A stretch of DNA of 64,000 nucleotides, taken from NCBI RefSeq assembly GCF_032773895.1, contig NZ_CP120416.1, positions 1,920,001 to 1,984,000 on the forward strand, written 5' to 3'. This document shows positions 47,525 through 55,441 of this stretch, in pieces. A program made the position numbers and the translations under genes. The number at the start of each line of letters is the position of its first letter. Position 1 is the stretch's first letter. This DNA is from Teredinibacter sp. KSP-S5-2 (GTDB lineage Bacteria; Pseudomonadota; Gammaproteobacteria; Pseudomonadales; Cellvibrionaceae). The notes below the pieces were generated by a model, which was given only the letters and a program-made list of their open reading frames with translations, made no database searches and had not been told where the DNA came from.

Positions 47525-48589
47525 ATGTTTTTAGGGCATGCCATAAAAAACGATAGGAAAGGCTTGCAGATGTCTCAAGCTGAGCTGCAGCTTAAAGTTA
47601 GAGATCTTTCAATTAAGGGAGATCCAAGGCTTTCCGATAAAGAGAAAGAGCTGCTTTTAGGGCAGACGGGAAACTTTGTCAGTGTAGGAAGGGAATACGT
47701 CTCTGCTAGTGTATCAGCCAAGTTGGTCTCGAATATTGAAAGAGGAGTAGCGAGGGCTGTTACGAGAAAGGAGCTTGAATTAATTGCTGAAGTGCTGGGT
47801 ACAGATGTTGAAAAATATTTGGCTCTTGAAGTTAATCCACTTAATTTGATCGGAAAGGAAACTCCAGCAGAGAGCTTTGTTGCTCCTCCATCATTCGAAC
47901 GCGTAATTGAGTTTGAGCCAGAGTTTCGGCAAGCAGGGGTATCTATTTTAAGTTTTTTTTCAGAGTTAGTAGAAAGCGAATTTGGGGGGCAGTCGGTTAA
48001 GGTTGGAATTATGCAAAATGGAAATGCTGTCACTCTTCGTGTTGAAACCCCTGAGGGGGAGCTGCTGAAAGAAGTAGAAAAGACGCTCAATCAATATGGC
48101 TTGGCGGTCATGGGAAAAGCGCCAATAGAATCAGTTTCTTCTAATCCACAGTTAGTTCAGGATTTAAAAACAAGGTTGGAAGTAACAAGTCTCGAGCTTA
48201 GGCTTCGTAAGGAATCCCATCTCGAGCAGTCTAAGCATTATGAAGCGAGAATATCTAGTCTTGAAAGTCAAATAGCTGGTTTGCACGAATTGGTAGGGAA
48301 CAATCTAATTCAGCATAACAACTTGACAGAAACCATACGAAATATTTCAGGCGCTTATAATCCTTCGGAGTCTTTTTTGAAGGCTCTATCTGTTATAGAG
48401 AGTATATCTAGCCAAGAGAAGTCAAAGTCTTTGGAGCATGATCTTGAAACGTCTTTAGGTATCCTTGAAAACGAGTCACCAGGGATACTAAGTCGACTAG
48501 CAAGAACCTTAGAGGGTATTCCAGCTGGTATTGCTGTAAATTTGGCCACGCCGTGGGTGCAATCTATTATTACCTCAATGCCAAAATAA
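47525..48589 (+). CDS. XRE-like helix-turn-helix protein with coiled-coil tail
   Basis: The protein is 354 residues from ATG 47525; the longer frame from 47372 reads element B. The N-terminal ~95 residues look like a Cro/C1-type domain with an insertion (GLQMSQAELQLKV ... KLVSNIERGVARAVTRKELELIAEVLGTDVEKYL). A middle beta domain and a C-terminal coiled coil (LRLRKESHLEQSKHYEARISSLESQIAGLHELV) follow. It is likely a regulator. The target is unknown. Confidence 0.55.
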   Translation: MFLGHAIKNDRKGLQMSQAELQLKVRDLSIKGDPRLSDKEKELLLGQTGNFVSVGREYVSASVSAKLVSNIERGVARAVTRKELELIAEVLGTDVEKYLALEVNPLNLIGKETPAESFVAPPSFERVIEFEPEFRQAGVSILSFFSELVESEFGGQSVKVGIMQNGNAVTLRVETPEGELLKEVEKTLNQYGLAVMGKAPIESVSSNPQLVQDLKTRLEVTSLELRLRKESHLEQSKHYEARISSLESQIAGLHELVGNNLIQHNNLTETIRNISGAYNPSESFLKALSVIESISSQEKSKSLEHDLETSLGILENESPGILSRLARTLEGIPAGIAVNLATPWVQSIITSMPK

Positions 48590-48591
48590 TC

Positions 48592-48738
48592 TAACACCTA
48601 TATGACCGAACCTGCCAAAGATCAATAGGACTAAATCTTTACGTCCGCTTTGGAGGTTTGAATACCCTATTGACTGATCGGGCTTTTAGTCCGGTATTGG
48701 CACCCAGAAGCTATTAGTAATACGCTATGTGTGCTGGA
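48592..48738 (+). repeat. Element B, copy 5 (without 3' end)
   Basis: TAACACCTATATGACCGAACCTG then CCAAAGATCAATAGGA is, apart from one base, the left 39 bases of the three insertion sequences including the TAAC arm. Then come ACGTCCGCTTTGGAGG and CGGTATTGGCACCCAGAAGCTATTAGTAATACGCTAT. After it the DNA differs from other copies. Confidence 0.7.
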
Positions 48739-48795
48739 CTCGCAACAAGTTGCTTGCCGTTTAGGCGGGCGTTTAGGTAAAAAACTGGAATCGTC

Positions 48796-49260
48796 GTGGA
48801 ATTTACAGATATAAAACCAGGGCAGGTGATAAAAATATATAGCCATCTTGAATCTAAAGAAATAGAGCGTTCGTGGATGGCTATCTTCTGCAAAAATAAG
48901 ACTGGGTTGAATACAAAAGATTATAAGTGGCACATATTTAGCGGTGGAGGATATCCATCTCTGGAAGCTGATGAGGCGCAGGAGGCATATGAATCTCATG
49001 TGTCTGCTAAGTACGTTGTAATGCCTAATAATGGTGAACCGGCCTTATTAACAGATGAGAGGCCATCAAATCTAAATTATTATGATGTTTATGTTTTTCC
49101 CGAGAATATGGCTTGGACAATGGCATTTACTCACGAGGAAGGTTGGCTTGGGCCATACTTTGCCAAGCATCCAAGTTATACTCAGCTTGAAAAAGAAAAT
49201 GAAAAATACAAAGAGAAGCTAAAGCAAATCGAAATAGCAAGAAATAGAGGTTGGATGTAG
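48796..49260 (+). CDS. Hypothetical protein, possibly DUF4275
   Basis: The protein is 154 residues starting at GTG 48796. The block DYKWHIFSGGGYPSLEADEAQEAYE and LNYYDVYVFPENMAWTMAFTHEEGWLGPYF resembles DUF4275 as I remember it. The C-terminal helix is charged (LEKENEKYKEKLKQIEIARN). The function is unknown. Confidence 0.5.
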   Translation: MEFTDIKPGQVIKIYSHLESKEIERSWMAIFCKNKTGLNTKDYKWHIFSGGGYPSLEADEAQEAYESHVSAKYVVMPNNGEPALLTDERPSNLNYYDVYVFPENMAWTMAFTHEEGWLGPYFAKHPSYTQLEKENEKYKEKLKQIEIARNRGWM

Positions 49261-49267
49261 CGTTGCC

Positions 49268-49452
49268 TAACACCTATATAACCGGATCAATAGAAGACGA
49301 GTTGAGTCAAATATTAAGGTCTGCTTTTGGGGTGGAAGCCTAAGATTACTAGTCGGGTTTTTGGTTCGAAATTGGCACCCAAAAGCTATTGGTATAATAC
49401 GCTATAAGCACATATAAACGACACACTGCGGAGTGACATTGAGCACCGATCC
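49268..49452 (+). repeat. Element B, copy 6 (full length)
   Basis: The 185-bp unit runs from TAACACCTATATAACCGGATCAATAG through GGTCTGCTTTTGGGG and AATTGGCACCCAAAAGCTATTGG to GCGGAGTGACATTGAGCACCGATCC before GTTATC. It shows the complete element B layout bounded by TAAC and GTTA. Confidence 0.75.
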
Positions 49453-49479
49453 GTTATCAGCGATTCAAGAGTAAAGATA

Positions 49480-49719
49480 TTGGCTACTAGAAAGCTATTG
49501 GCCTCTTTGGTTGGCGTAATTGGCTTGTTATTTATTGTATATACAAGCTTCGTTTACTTGGAAGCCTCGAATATCAATGAGGCGATAGTATGGTTTGGTA
49601 TGTTTGGGGTGTCATGTATTATATTTTGTGCAGGAATATGGCTAACAAAGCAGTGGCTGTATGCACTAGGGGCTGTCATCGTGGTAGCAATTCCATTTTT
49701 ATCACTACTTCTAGCCTAG
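49480..49719 (+). CDS. Last cassette: small membrane protein
   Basis: The protein is 79 residues starting at TTG 49480 with a modest AAGAGTAAAG ribosome-binding site. It has three hydrophobic helices. The family is unknown. The following attC begins at its stop codon. Confidence 0.45.
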   Translation: MATRKLLASLVGVIGLLFIVYTSFVYLEASNINEAIVWFGMFGVSCIIFCAGIWLTKQWLYALGAVIVVAIPFLSLLLA

Positions 49720-49827
49720 TATAACGAGTTTATTAACCACCGCCTCTGCGGGACTGGATCTCTGTTTCGGTGCTTCGCGCCCATACTCCGGCCTCGGCTT
49801 TAGGATATATGAATCTTGGCGTTATCA
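49719..49827 (+). other. Last attC-like site of the array
   Basis: GTATAAC at the left and GTTATCA at the right bound about 109 bp with GC-rich inner arms (ACTGGATC.. CCGGCCTCGG). It has no element A. From here to 50278 I see no gene. Confidence 0.5.
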
Positions 49828-50278
49828 TGAGTTCATACTCTTCTTATCGATCTGAATGAGAATACTCTTGAAAGGAAAGATAGCAAGCTGAAAGCTGAAC
49901 TCTGTGCTCACTGGAATGGGTTGTTTCTCAGCGTCGAGGCAGTCAACAACACTAGAAGTGTTTGAATACATGGAATCAACGGATGGGAGGAGTTGGTCTG
50001 GGGCACAGCATTTTCTAATTCAGCTCAAGGCTGGATGTCCTAAGTCGTAGCAGAAGGGGGGGTTGATTAAGGACGGAAATTATACACAGAGCGATATTTA
50101 AATAAGATAAATTCTTATATAATTTACCTGAGTAATTGGAAAGGTGAAGTAGGGTTAAGGCTTATCCAAAGATGTCGTTTTTGGATGTTTGTTGGAGTAT
50201 ATCTGACGTCATTTTGTTGTATTACGTACGATATTTTTACGACAATGAAGCTGTATTCCCCGGTACATCAGGACTTGT

Positions 50279-50297
50279 AGTCCGGCCCCGGGCACCA
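50279..50297 (+). other. Candidate right attachment site (tRNA-Leu 3' end repeat)
   Basis: AGTCCGGCCCCGGGCACCA is identical to the end of tRNA-Leu at 23949-23967. Only this 3' piece is present, and the D and anticodon arms are absent upstream, so it is not a second tRNA. It marks the likely right boundary of a ~26.3-kb island. Confidence 0.6.
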
Positions 50298-50872
50298 CTA
50301 AATCAAAAAAAACATCTATTCCAACTTTGCTCATATAGCGTCTTTTTTGTGTAAAAGTGTCCTAATGCTTTGATTTTTAGGGCTTTTTTATAATAATCAA
50401 CGCAACAGAAAATATCAGCCTTTACCTTCAAAAAGAACGATCGTGCGAAAAGCTTCTCTATATTCCGATGCCAAGCGCTGGATACCTATACACCTTCGTA
50501 CTTATCCCCAATTCTCTGTCCGACGCTGTGTTTTACCGGAGCCCTTGATCCGTATGTCACACCACAGCGTTGCCGTGCTTTAGCATCAAATATTCCGAAC
50601 TCCCGTTTTGATACGATTCCATTGACGGATCATTTGTTTCATCTTGAAGATCCAGAAGCAACAATTCATTTAATGGCGAGTTACATATTGCGTATGAATG
50701 GTGCTTCGCGAATGGCGGCATAGTTGTGCATGCTGCACTCGCTAGGGAGTGCAGCTTATAAATAATAATTATCAAAATTTACACCAATCAGCTTGGTTTA
50801 AATGGTTTTATTGATAACCTGGAAGTCGTTAATACTTAAGACAAAGTAAAAGAGAAACGTTAGGAAACAATT

Positions 50873-50974
50873 ATGGAAAAGATCTTAAAAAACAGTGTGG
50901 TGTATCTCTTTGCTTGTTTGATGGTTATGGCGTCGTCATTGAGTATGACAGAGCGCACCACCGGTTTAAAATGA
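50873..50974 (+). CDS. Possible 33-residue membrane peptide
   Basis: ATG is preceded by TTAGGAAACAATT and reads MEKILKNSVVYLFACLMVMASSLSMTERTT before TGA. The hydrophobic core could be a signal or single membrane helix. Nothing else supports it. Confidence 0.3.
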   Translation: MEKILKNSVVYLFACLMVMASSLSMTERTTGLK

Positions 50975-52197
50975 TAAAGCAAGCGTAGAGATCTTCTGAA
51001 TGTTAATACAGGTATGTTATAGAAAATACAGCCGTGTTAAAAGATAAAATATTGATGTTGTGATGCTGGTATGAACTAATTTGACACTACCTCTGATAGT
51101 AAGTAACCTGGCGCGTTTGGCACCAAATATTTATCGGTGGCATACGGACAGCTTGGTGTGTATACGTTAATGGATTTTTCAATGCTATGTATATACTTGC
51201 AAACTTTGATAACAATATCGCGCAAAAAGAAATGTTGTCTTTTTCATAAAGTACGTTTAACCTCTCCTTGTCTCGAATCAATAATAGTAAACTTTATTCA
51301 GGTGGCCAGTTCTTAATAGTACATATAAAAGCTTGACGCATAACCTATGCGGCAAGCGTTGCTTAGAATAATTAGAAGAAATAGATGGGATGTTATAAGT
51401 CTTATCTACATTCGAGCAATTCATATCCAAATTGGCAGGGTGCTTTAATTAAAAAGGAGTTTTTGTGTCTTCCAACACATCTTAGATAAATATCAAATTA
51501 TATTAGTTATCAAATCATCCGTGGTCTAAATGTTCATGGTGCGAATATTTTCGTGCCTGAAAAATCACGTTTTGCTTGTAATTGATGGGTGCCGTGTAGC
51601 TTGGTCAATTAGCGTAAAAGTAATTCTTTGTGTCTATGATTAATAGACCTAAAAGTTATTTCTAATTTAGGTAAAAGATAAATATAAGATCGAGTGTAAA
51701 TCAATAAAGTACCTATCCTTTCGTAGGTGATTATGAAGTGGGTTATATAAATATTTAACTTGTCGGAATATAAAAATAGCCTAATTTAAATAAATGGATT
51801 TTTTGTGCTCATAGATACTTCTTAGATGATTCAATAAATAATGCTTCTTCTTGGTGCTTAATTGTGCTGAGACGCCTTTCAGTAACTAAATTTAATTTAG
51901 TGGGTTATATATTTACCCCACAGATTTCTCCTGCGCGATAAAAAATGGATTTATATGCTTTGTAAGTTCTAGATATGCTATCCGGGTGGTTATCCGGGTG
52001 TTTTATTATTCGCCTTCGTCAAATAGCTAATATGCTAATCAAATTTATTTTGCTTTCTTTAAAGTAGGGGTGTGTTTTTTTTGGTTTTTTATCTCTTGAT
52101 AAGTGAGGTGTGGATTATTCATATTGTTAAGTGTGTTAAAAAATAAAAATATTTATTCTCATTATTGTTTGCATTTTTAAAAATACATGATTAATAT

Positions 52198-52236
52198 TTT
52201 TTCGTCCTCTTTGGGGGCGAAAAAGCTAAAAAGGAC
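52198..52236 (+). promoter_or_regulatory. Alternative hairpins in the precursor leader
   Basis: TTTTTCG (52198-52204) can pair with CGAAAAA (52218-52224), while GTCCT (52204-52208) can instead pair with AGGAC (52232-52236). The two stems exclude each other, 65-100 bases before the precursor start. This may be a leader control element or chance in AT-rich DNA. Confidence 0.25.
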
Positions 52237-52301
52237 TTTGCGGTAATTCTTCATTGTCTTTTTTGGAAAAATTAAATAATTATTAAATTAAGGAAATTAT
52301 C

Positions 52302-52490
52302 ATGGATAAATTAGACAATATGAATCACGCTTTTGATCTTTCTCTTAAAGTTAATGCTCAAGACGAGCTTTTAGTTGAAGAGATGTCTGCTGAGGTTCAA
52401 GCATTCTCATGTGCAGGTACTTTCGGTTGTGCTGGTTCTTTCGGCGGAACTGCTGGTAGCTTCGGTACTTTCGGTTGCGCTTCTATCTAA
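52302..52490 (+). CDS. TOMM-type RiPP precursor peptide
   Basis: The product is 62 residues with an AAGGAAATTATC ribosome-binding site. The leader is acidic and helical (residues 1-36, with LDNMNHAFDLSLKVNAQDELLVEEMSAE). The core starts at about Cys37 and reads CAGTFG-CAGSFG-GTAGSFG-TFG-CASI: three Cys, three Ser and three Thr spaced by Gly, Ala and Phe, suited to azole/azoline formation. The core has no Lys. A YcaO/ThiF/SagB gene set follows on the same strand. The product class is inferred from these neighbours. The cleavage site is not known. Confidence 0.85.
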   Translation: MDKLDNMNHAFDLSLKVNAQDELLVEEMSAEVQAFSCAGTFGCAGSFGGTAGSFGTFGCASI

Positions 52491-52498
52491 GCTATTCT

Positions 52499-52529
52499 AA
52501 AAATGCCTCCGAAATTCGGAGGCATTTTT
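52499..52529 (+). terminator. Terminator/attenuator between precursor and ABC transporter
   Basis: AAAAATGCCTCCGAA and TTCGGAGGCATTTTT form a 15-bp perfect inverted repeat ending in T5, nine bases after the precursor stop. It would make the precursor message more abundant than the rest of the operon, as in many RiPP operons. The ATG at 52503 lies inside this stem. Confidence 0.8.
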
Positions 52530-52568
52530 AATGACTGTGATTTATATCTAATACAAAGAGGGGAAGTT

Positions 52569-53486
52569 TTGTTAGAAGTTAAAAAAATTAGCAAAAGCTA
52601 CTCGGGTGTTGAAGTATTAAAAGGTGTGGATCTTTACGCTCGCCCCGGAGAGATTGTGGGAGTGTTAGGTCCAAATGGTGCAGGGAAAACTACACTTCTC
52701 GAAATAATTGAAGGTCTGATTCAGGCGGATTCAGGTGATATAGAGTTAGATAAAATTCAGTTAGGGATACGTCGAAATAATACTAGTAAGTCCATGGCTG
52801 TGGTGCTTCAAACTACTCCTTTACCGCCGTTTATGACAGCAGAAGAGTTAATGCAACTATTTTCTGCCTCCTATTCCACGTGCATAAAAAAAAGTAGGGA
52901 ATTGCTTTCAGTCGTCGGTTTGGAAAGTAAAAAAGAAGTTTCAATTAATACACTTTCAGTGGGGCAAAAGCAACGACTAGGTATAGCTTTGGCATTGGCT
53001 GCTGAACCAGATATTCTATTTGCGGATGAGCCAAGTTCTGCGTTGGATCCTCAAGCAAGGCGTATTGTGTGGGGCTTGTTGAAAGACTATGTGGCTTCAG
53101 GCGAAAAAACCGTTATTTTAAGTACTCAACACATGGATGAAGCGGAGACGCTTTGTACTCGTGTTTACTTGTTAAGTGAAGGGCGAATTCGCTCTCAAGG
53201 AACGCCGGAGGAAATGGTAAGAGAAAATGCACCCGGCTGTGTTATAAGTTTTCAAACAAGCGGCGAATTATCCGACAGCTTGCTAAAACTGGAAAATATA
53301 GAGAAGACTGGTTTTATAGATGGGTTGCAAAAATTTGAAATTATTGCAAAAGATGGACATGAGATAGCGCGGGTTATGAGAGTGCTAACCAGTGATGAGT
53401 CTGTAGATGTATCGAGTATAAATATTAAAAGAAATACACTGGAAGATGTATTTATTAAACTAACTGGACGTTCGTTAAGGGACTAA
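52569..53486 (+). CDS. ABC transporter ATP-binding protein
   Basis: The protein is 305 residues starting at TTG 52569 with GAGGGGAAG upstream; the longer frame from ATG 52503 would begin in the terminator stem. Walker A is GPNGAGKTT, the signature is LSVGQKQRLGIALAL, and Walker B is ILFADEPSSALD. A C-terminal regulatory extension of ~85 residues is typical of export/drug-resistance ABC-2 systems. It pairs with the permease three bases downstream, for export of the mature peptide, immunity, or both. Confidence 0.88.
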   Translation: MLEVKKISKSYSGVEVLKGVDLYARPGEIVGVLGPNGAGKTTLLEIIEGLIQADSGDIELDKIQLGIRRNNTSKSMAVVLQTTPLPPFMTAEELMQLFSASYSTCIKKSRELLSVVGLESKKEVSINTLSVGQKQRLGIALALAAEPDILFADEPSSALDPQARRIVWGLLKDYVASGEKTVILSTQHMDEAETLCTRVYLLSEGRIRSQGTPEEMVRENAPGCVISFQTSGELSDSLLKLENIEKTGFIDGLQKFEIIAKDGHEIARVMRVLTSDESVDVSSINIKRNTLEDVFIKLTGRSLRD

Positions 53487-53489
53487 AAT

Positions 53490-54554
53490 ATGCAGGTATT
53501 TTATATTTTCTTTAAAAAGTCTCTTATGCTTCATCGCCGAAGTTTCTTTGCTGCTATGATGAGTTTCGGATTTCCTTTGGTTTTTTTCTTTCTGTTTGCT
53601 CTAAGTCCGAATGGTGAAAAAGAGATATTGGCAAGAATTGCTATTGTGGATCAAAGCAATGGTTCTCCTGAGTATGAGAGATTTGTTGACGCCGTTAAAT
53701 ATTTTCAAGGTGTTAAAGTATCAAATTTAAAAGATTTTGATGATGCTAAAATTAGTCGAAATCTTGATGAATATTCATATGTCGTTGTATTTAACGAGGG
53801 GGAGGATGTTGCTGTTGATGTTTATACCCACAAAGATAAATACAAATCGACTAAGCTAGTTTCTAATGCTATTGAACAATCATTCAATAGCATGCAGGGA
53901 CTGCAATCCAAATTATCTGTTAATTATAATACTGTTGAATCTAAAAAAATAAGTCAGAAAGAGTTCGCCTTAGTAGGTGTTCTTGCTCTTGCTCTGCTCC
54001 AACTGGCTATGTACTCAACGGCGATGCCTCTTCTCCAAGAACGGGGGGAGGGAGTTATGAGAGTATTTAAGTTGCTTCCAATAAGCCCATTAACAATGTT
54101 TTTAGGTGATGTGTCGGCCAAAATTGTTATCGGTTTTGTTCAGGTGATAGTGTTACTTTTTTTAATGGTTTATATAGCCGATATTAGCTTGCCGGGCTCT
54201 ATTGCCGGTTTGATTTTGGCTATATTTTCTTCCACCTTGGTAATGATCTCAATAGGGTATGCAATTGGGGGAGTTCTACCTAATCATCACATAGGCACCC
54301 ATGTGATCACCTTTACCAACCTTTACATGCTGTTTATGGGTGAAATATTTACAACAGTTTCAAATATCGAAGTGCTACGACCATTTGTAATGATAAATCC
54401 AGTAGCATATGTTTCAAACTTACTCCGTGTTGTCATGTACTCATCAGAAGGGTTCCTTTCTGTACCGGGTTTGTTGGTTGGTATGCTTACTTTTGTTCTA
54501 GTTTCAATAATGCTTGTGGTTTGTTTCTTTAAATACGATACCAATAATCGTTAA
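53490..54554 (+). CDS. ABC-2 type transporter permease
   Basis: The protein is 354 residues. One N-terminal helix (FFAAMMSFGFPLVFFFLFAL) is followed by an extracytoplasmic domain (residues ~45-150) and five C-terminal helices, the ABC-2 exporter topology. It forms the membrane part of the exporter with the preceding ATPase. Confidence 0.88.
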   Translation: MQVFYIFFKKSLMLHRRSFFAAMMSFGFPLVFFFLFALSPNGEKEILARIAIVDQSNGSPEYERFVDAVKYFQGVKVSNLKDFDDAKISRNLDEYSYVVVFNEGEDVAVDVYTHKDKYKSTKLVSNAIEQSFNSMQGLQSKLSVNYNTVESKKISQKEFALVGVLALALLQLAMYSTAMPLLQERGEGVMRVFKLLPISPLTMFLGDVSAKIVIGFVQVIVLLFLMVYIADISLPGSIAGLILAIFSSTLVMISIGYAIGGVLPNHHIGTHVITFTNLYMLFMGEIFTTVSNIEVLRPFVMINPVAYVSNLLRVVMYSSEGFLSVPGLLVGMLTFVLVSIMLVVCFFKYDTNNR

Positions 54555-54566
54555 GAGGGAAGGTTT

Positions 54567-55439
54567 GTGGAAAATAACGATAAAATATTAAAAATTACCT
54601 TAAGTTCTGGTGATAGAAAAAATGCACTTGATAATGTGATTGAGAGTGTAGTTCCAGTAATCTTAGGAAAGATTAATCCGGTAAATTGGTATTTCAATCG
54701 CTCATTATCTCCAGCTGGTTATGCAATAACTTTAACGGCAAAAATTGATGCCTATAAATTTACGGATGACGATATTGCAGTGTGTGAATTTGAGATTGAC
54801 GAGTGTTTATCTGAAGCAATGCAAAAGCAAGATACGTATTTTACCGGTTTGGTTGATATAGATGTTCCTTCTGGGGTGGATCCTTCTGAATATTGCTCTG
54901 CTGGTGTGTCTATAGATGAATCGGAAAAATATGTGGAATTTGATAGTTTAGTTGGTGAAGACGTGCTAGAGCCTAGCCTGACTAGAGTATCTGTAGTATC
55001 ACAGAAAATTATATCTGAAGAAAATGAGCATGGTCATTCTAGAAAAACTATTGCTCCTTATGTTATTCGAACGATTGCCAACAAGGTGGTTGGAGTAGAG
55101 GGTGCAAAAGAAAAGCTAAGTTCCATGGCGCTCAAAACATTGGCAAAAATCGAAAAAGACCAAGAAAAAGCGGCCTATATTTCTGAGCAGTTTACCCTTA
55201 AAGGCAAGACTCTTTTTACAATCAATAAAGAATCTAGTTACCTCTCAGAAGCAGAGAAGGATATTGTTAAAAATATTCGAGTATATGCAGACGAACTAGC
55301 CAGCCATATTAATATGAGCGACAACGCAATTGATTTCTGTTTTCCTGTAGTCATTGAGGCCCTAGTTAATCAACTTGGTTTTAATGTCTTGGATTTGGCC
55401 TACCTGTTAACTTTATCTAGCTTTGTTGAGTTTGAATAG
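54567..55439 (+). CDS. RiPP-cluster protein of unknown family
   Basis: The protein is 290 residues starting at GTG with AAGAGGGAAGG upstream. It is soluble and acidic, with an N-terminal beta-like half and a C-terminal helical half (YVIRTIANKVVGVEGAKEKLSSMALKTLAKIEKDQEKAAYI). I see no catalytic motif. A scaffold, immunity or peptide-handling role is possible. It lies between the exporter and the YcaO gene with gaps of 12 and 2 bases, so it belongs to the operon. Confidence 0.65.
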   Translation: MENNDKILKITLSSGDRKNALDNVIESVVPVILGKINPVNWYFNRSLSPAGYAITLTAKIDAYKFTDDDIAVCEFEIDECLSEAMQKQDTYFTGLVDIDVPSGVDPSEYCSAGVSIDESEKYVEFDSLVGEDVLEPSLTRVSVVSQKIISEENEHGHSRKTIAPYVIRTIANKVVGVEGAKEKLSSMALKTLAKIEKDQEKAAYISEQFTLKGKTLFTINKESSYLSEAEKDIVKNIRVYADELASHINMSDNAIDFCFPVVIEALVNQLGFNVLDLAYLLTLSSFVEFE

Positions 55440-55441
55440 AT

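Larger units (their letters stand above)
50298..52301. other. AT-rich, nearly gene-free stretch
   Basis: Apart from one possible 33-residue frame at 50873, I see no supportable gene, RNA or repeat on either strand. The base composition turns markedly AT-rich after about 51.4 kb. The part nearest 52.3 kb must hold the promoter and 5' leader of the RiPP operon. Confidence 0.5.

Noticed and set aside
50221-50297. A second full tRNA-Leu
   Set aside because: Only the last 19 bases match; there is no D arm, anticodon arm or 5' acceptor strand.
52503-52568. ATG 52503 as start of the ABC ATPase
   Set aside because: It lies inside the perfect terminator stem and lacks a ribosome-binding site. TTG 52569 fits the family N-terminus better.
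54567-55439. Lantibiotic-dehydratase C-terminal (SpaB_C-like) domain
   Set aside because: Only a WYFNR-like start is suggestive; the rest does not follow the family pattern.
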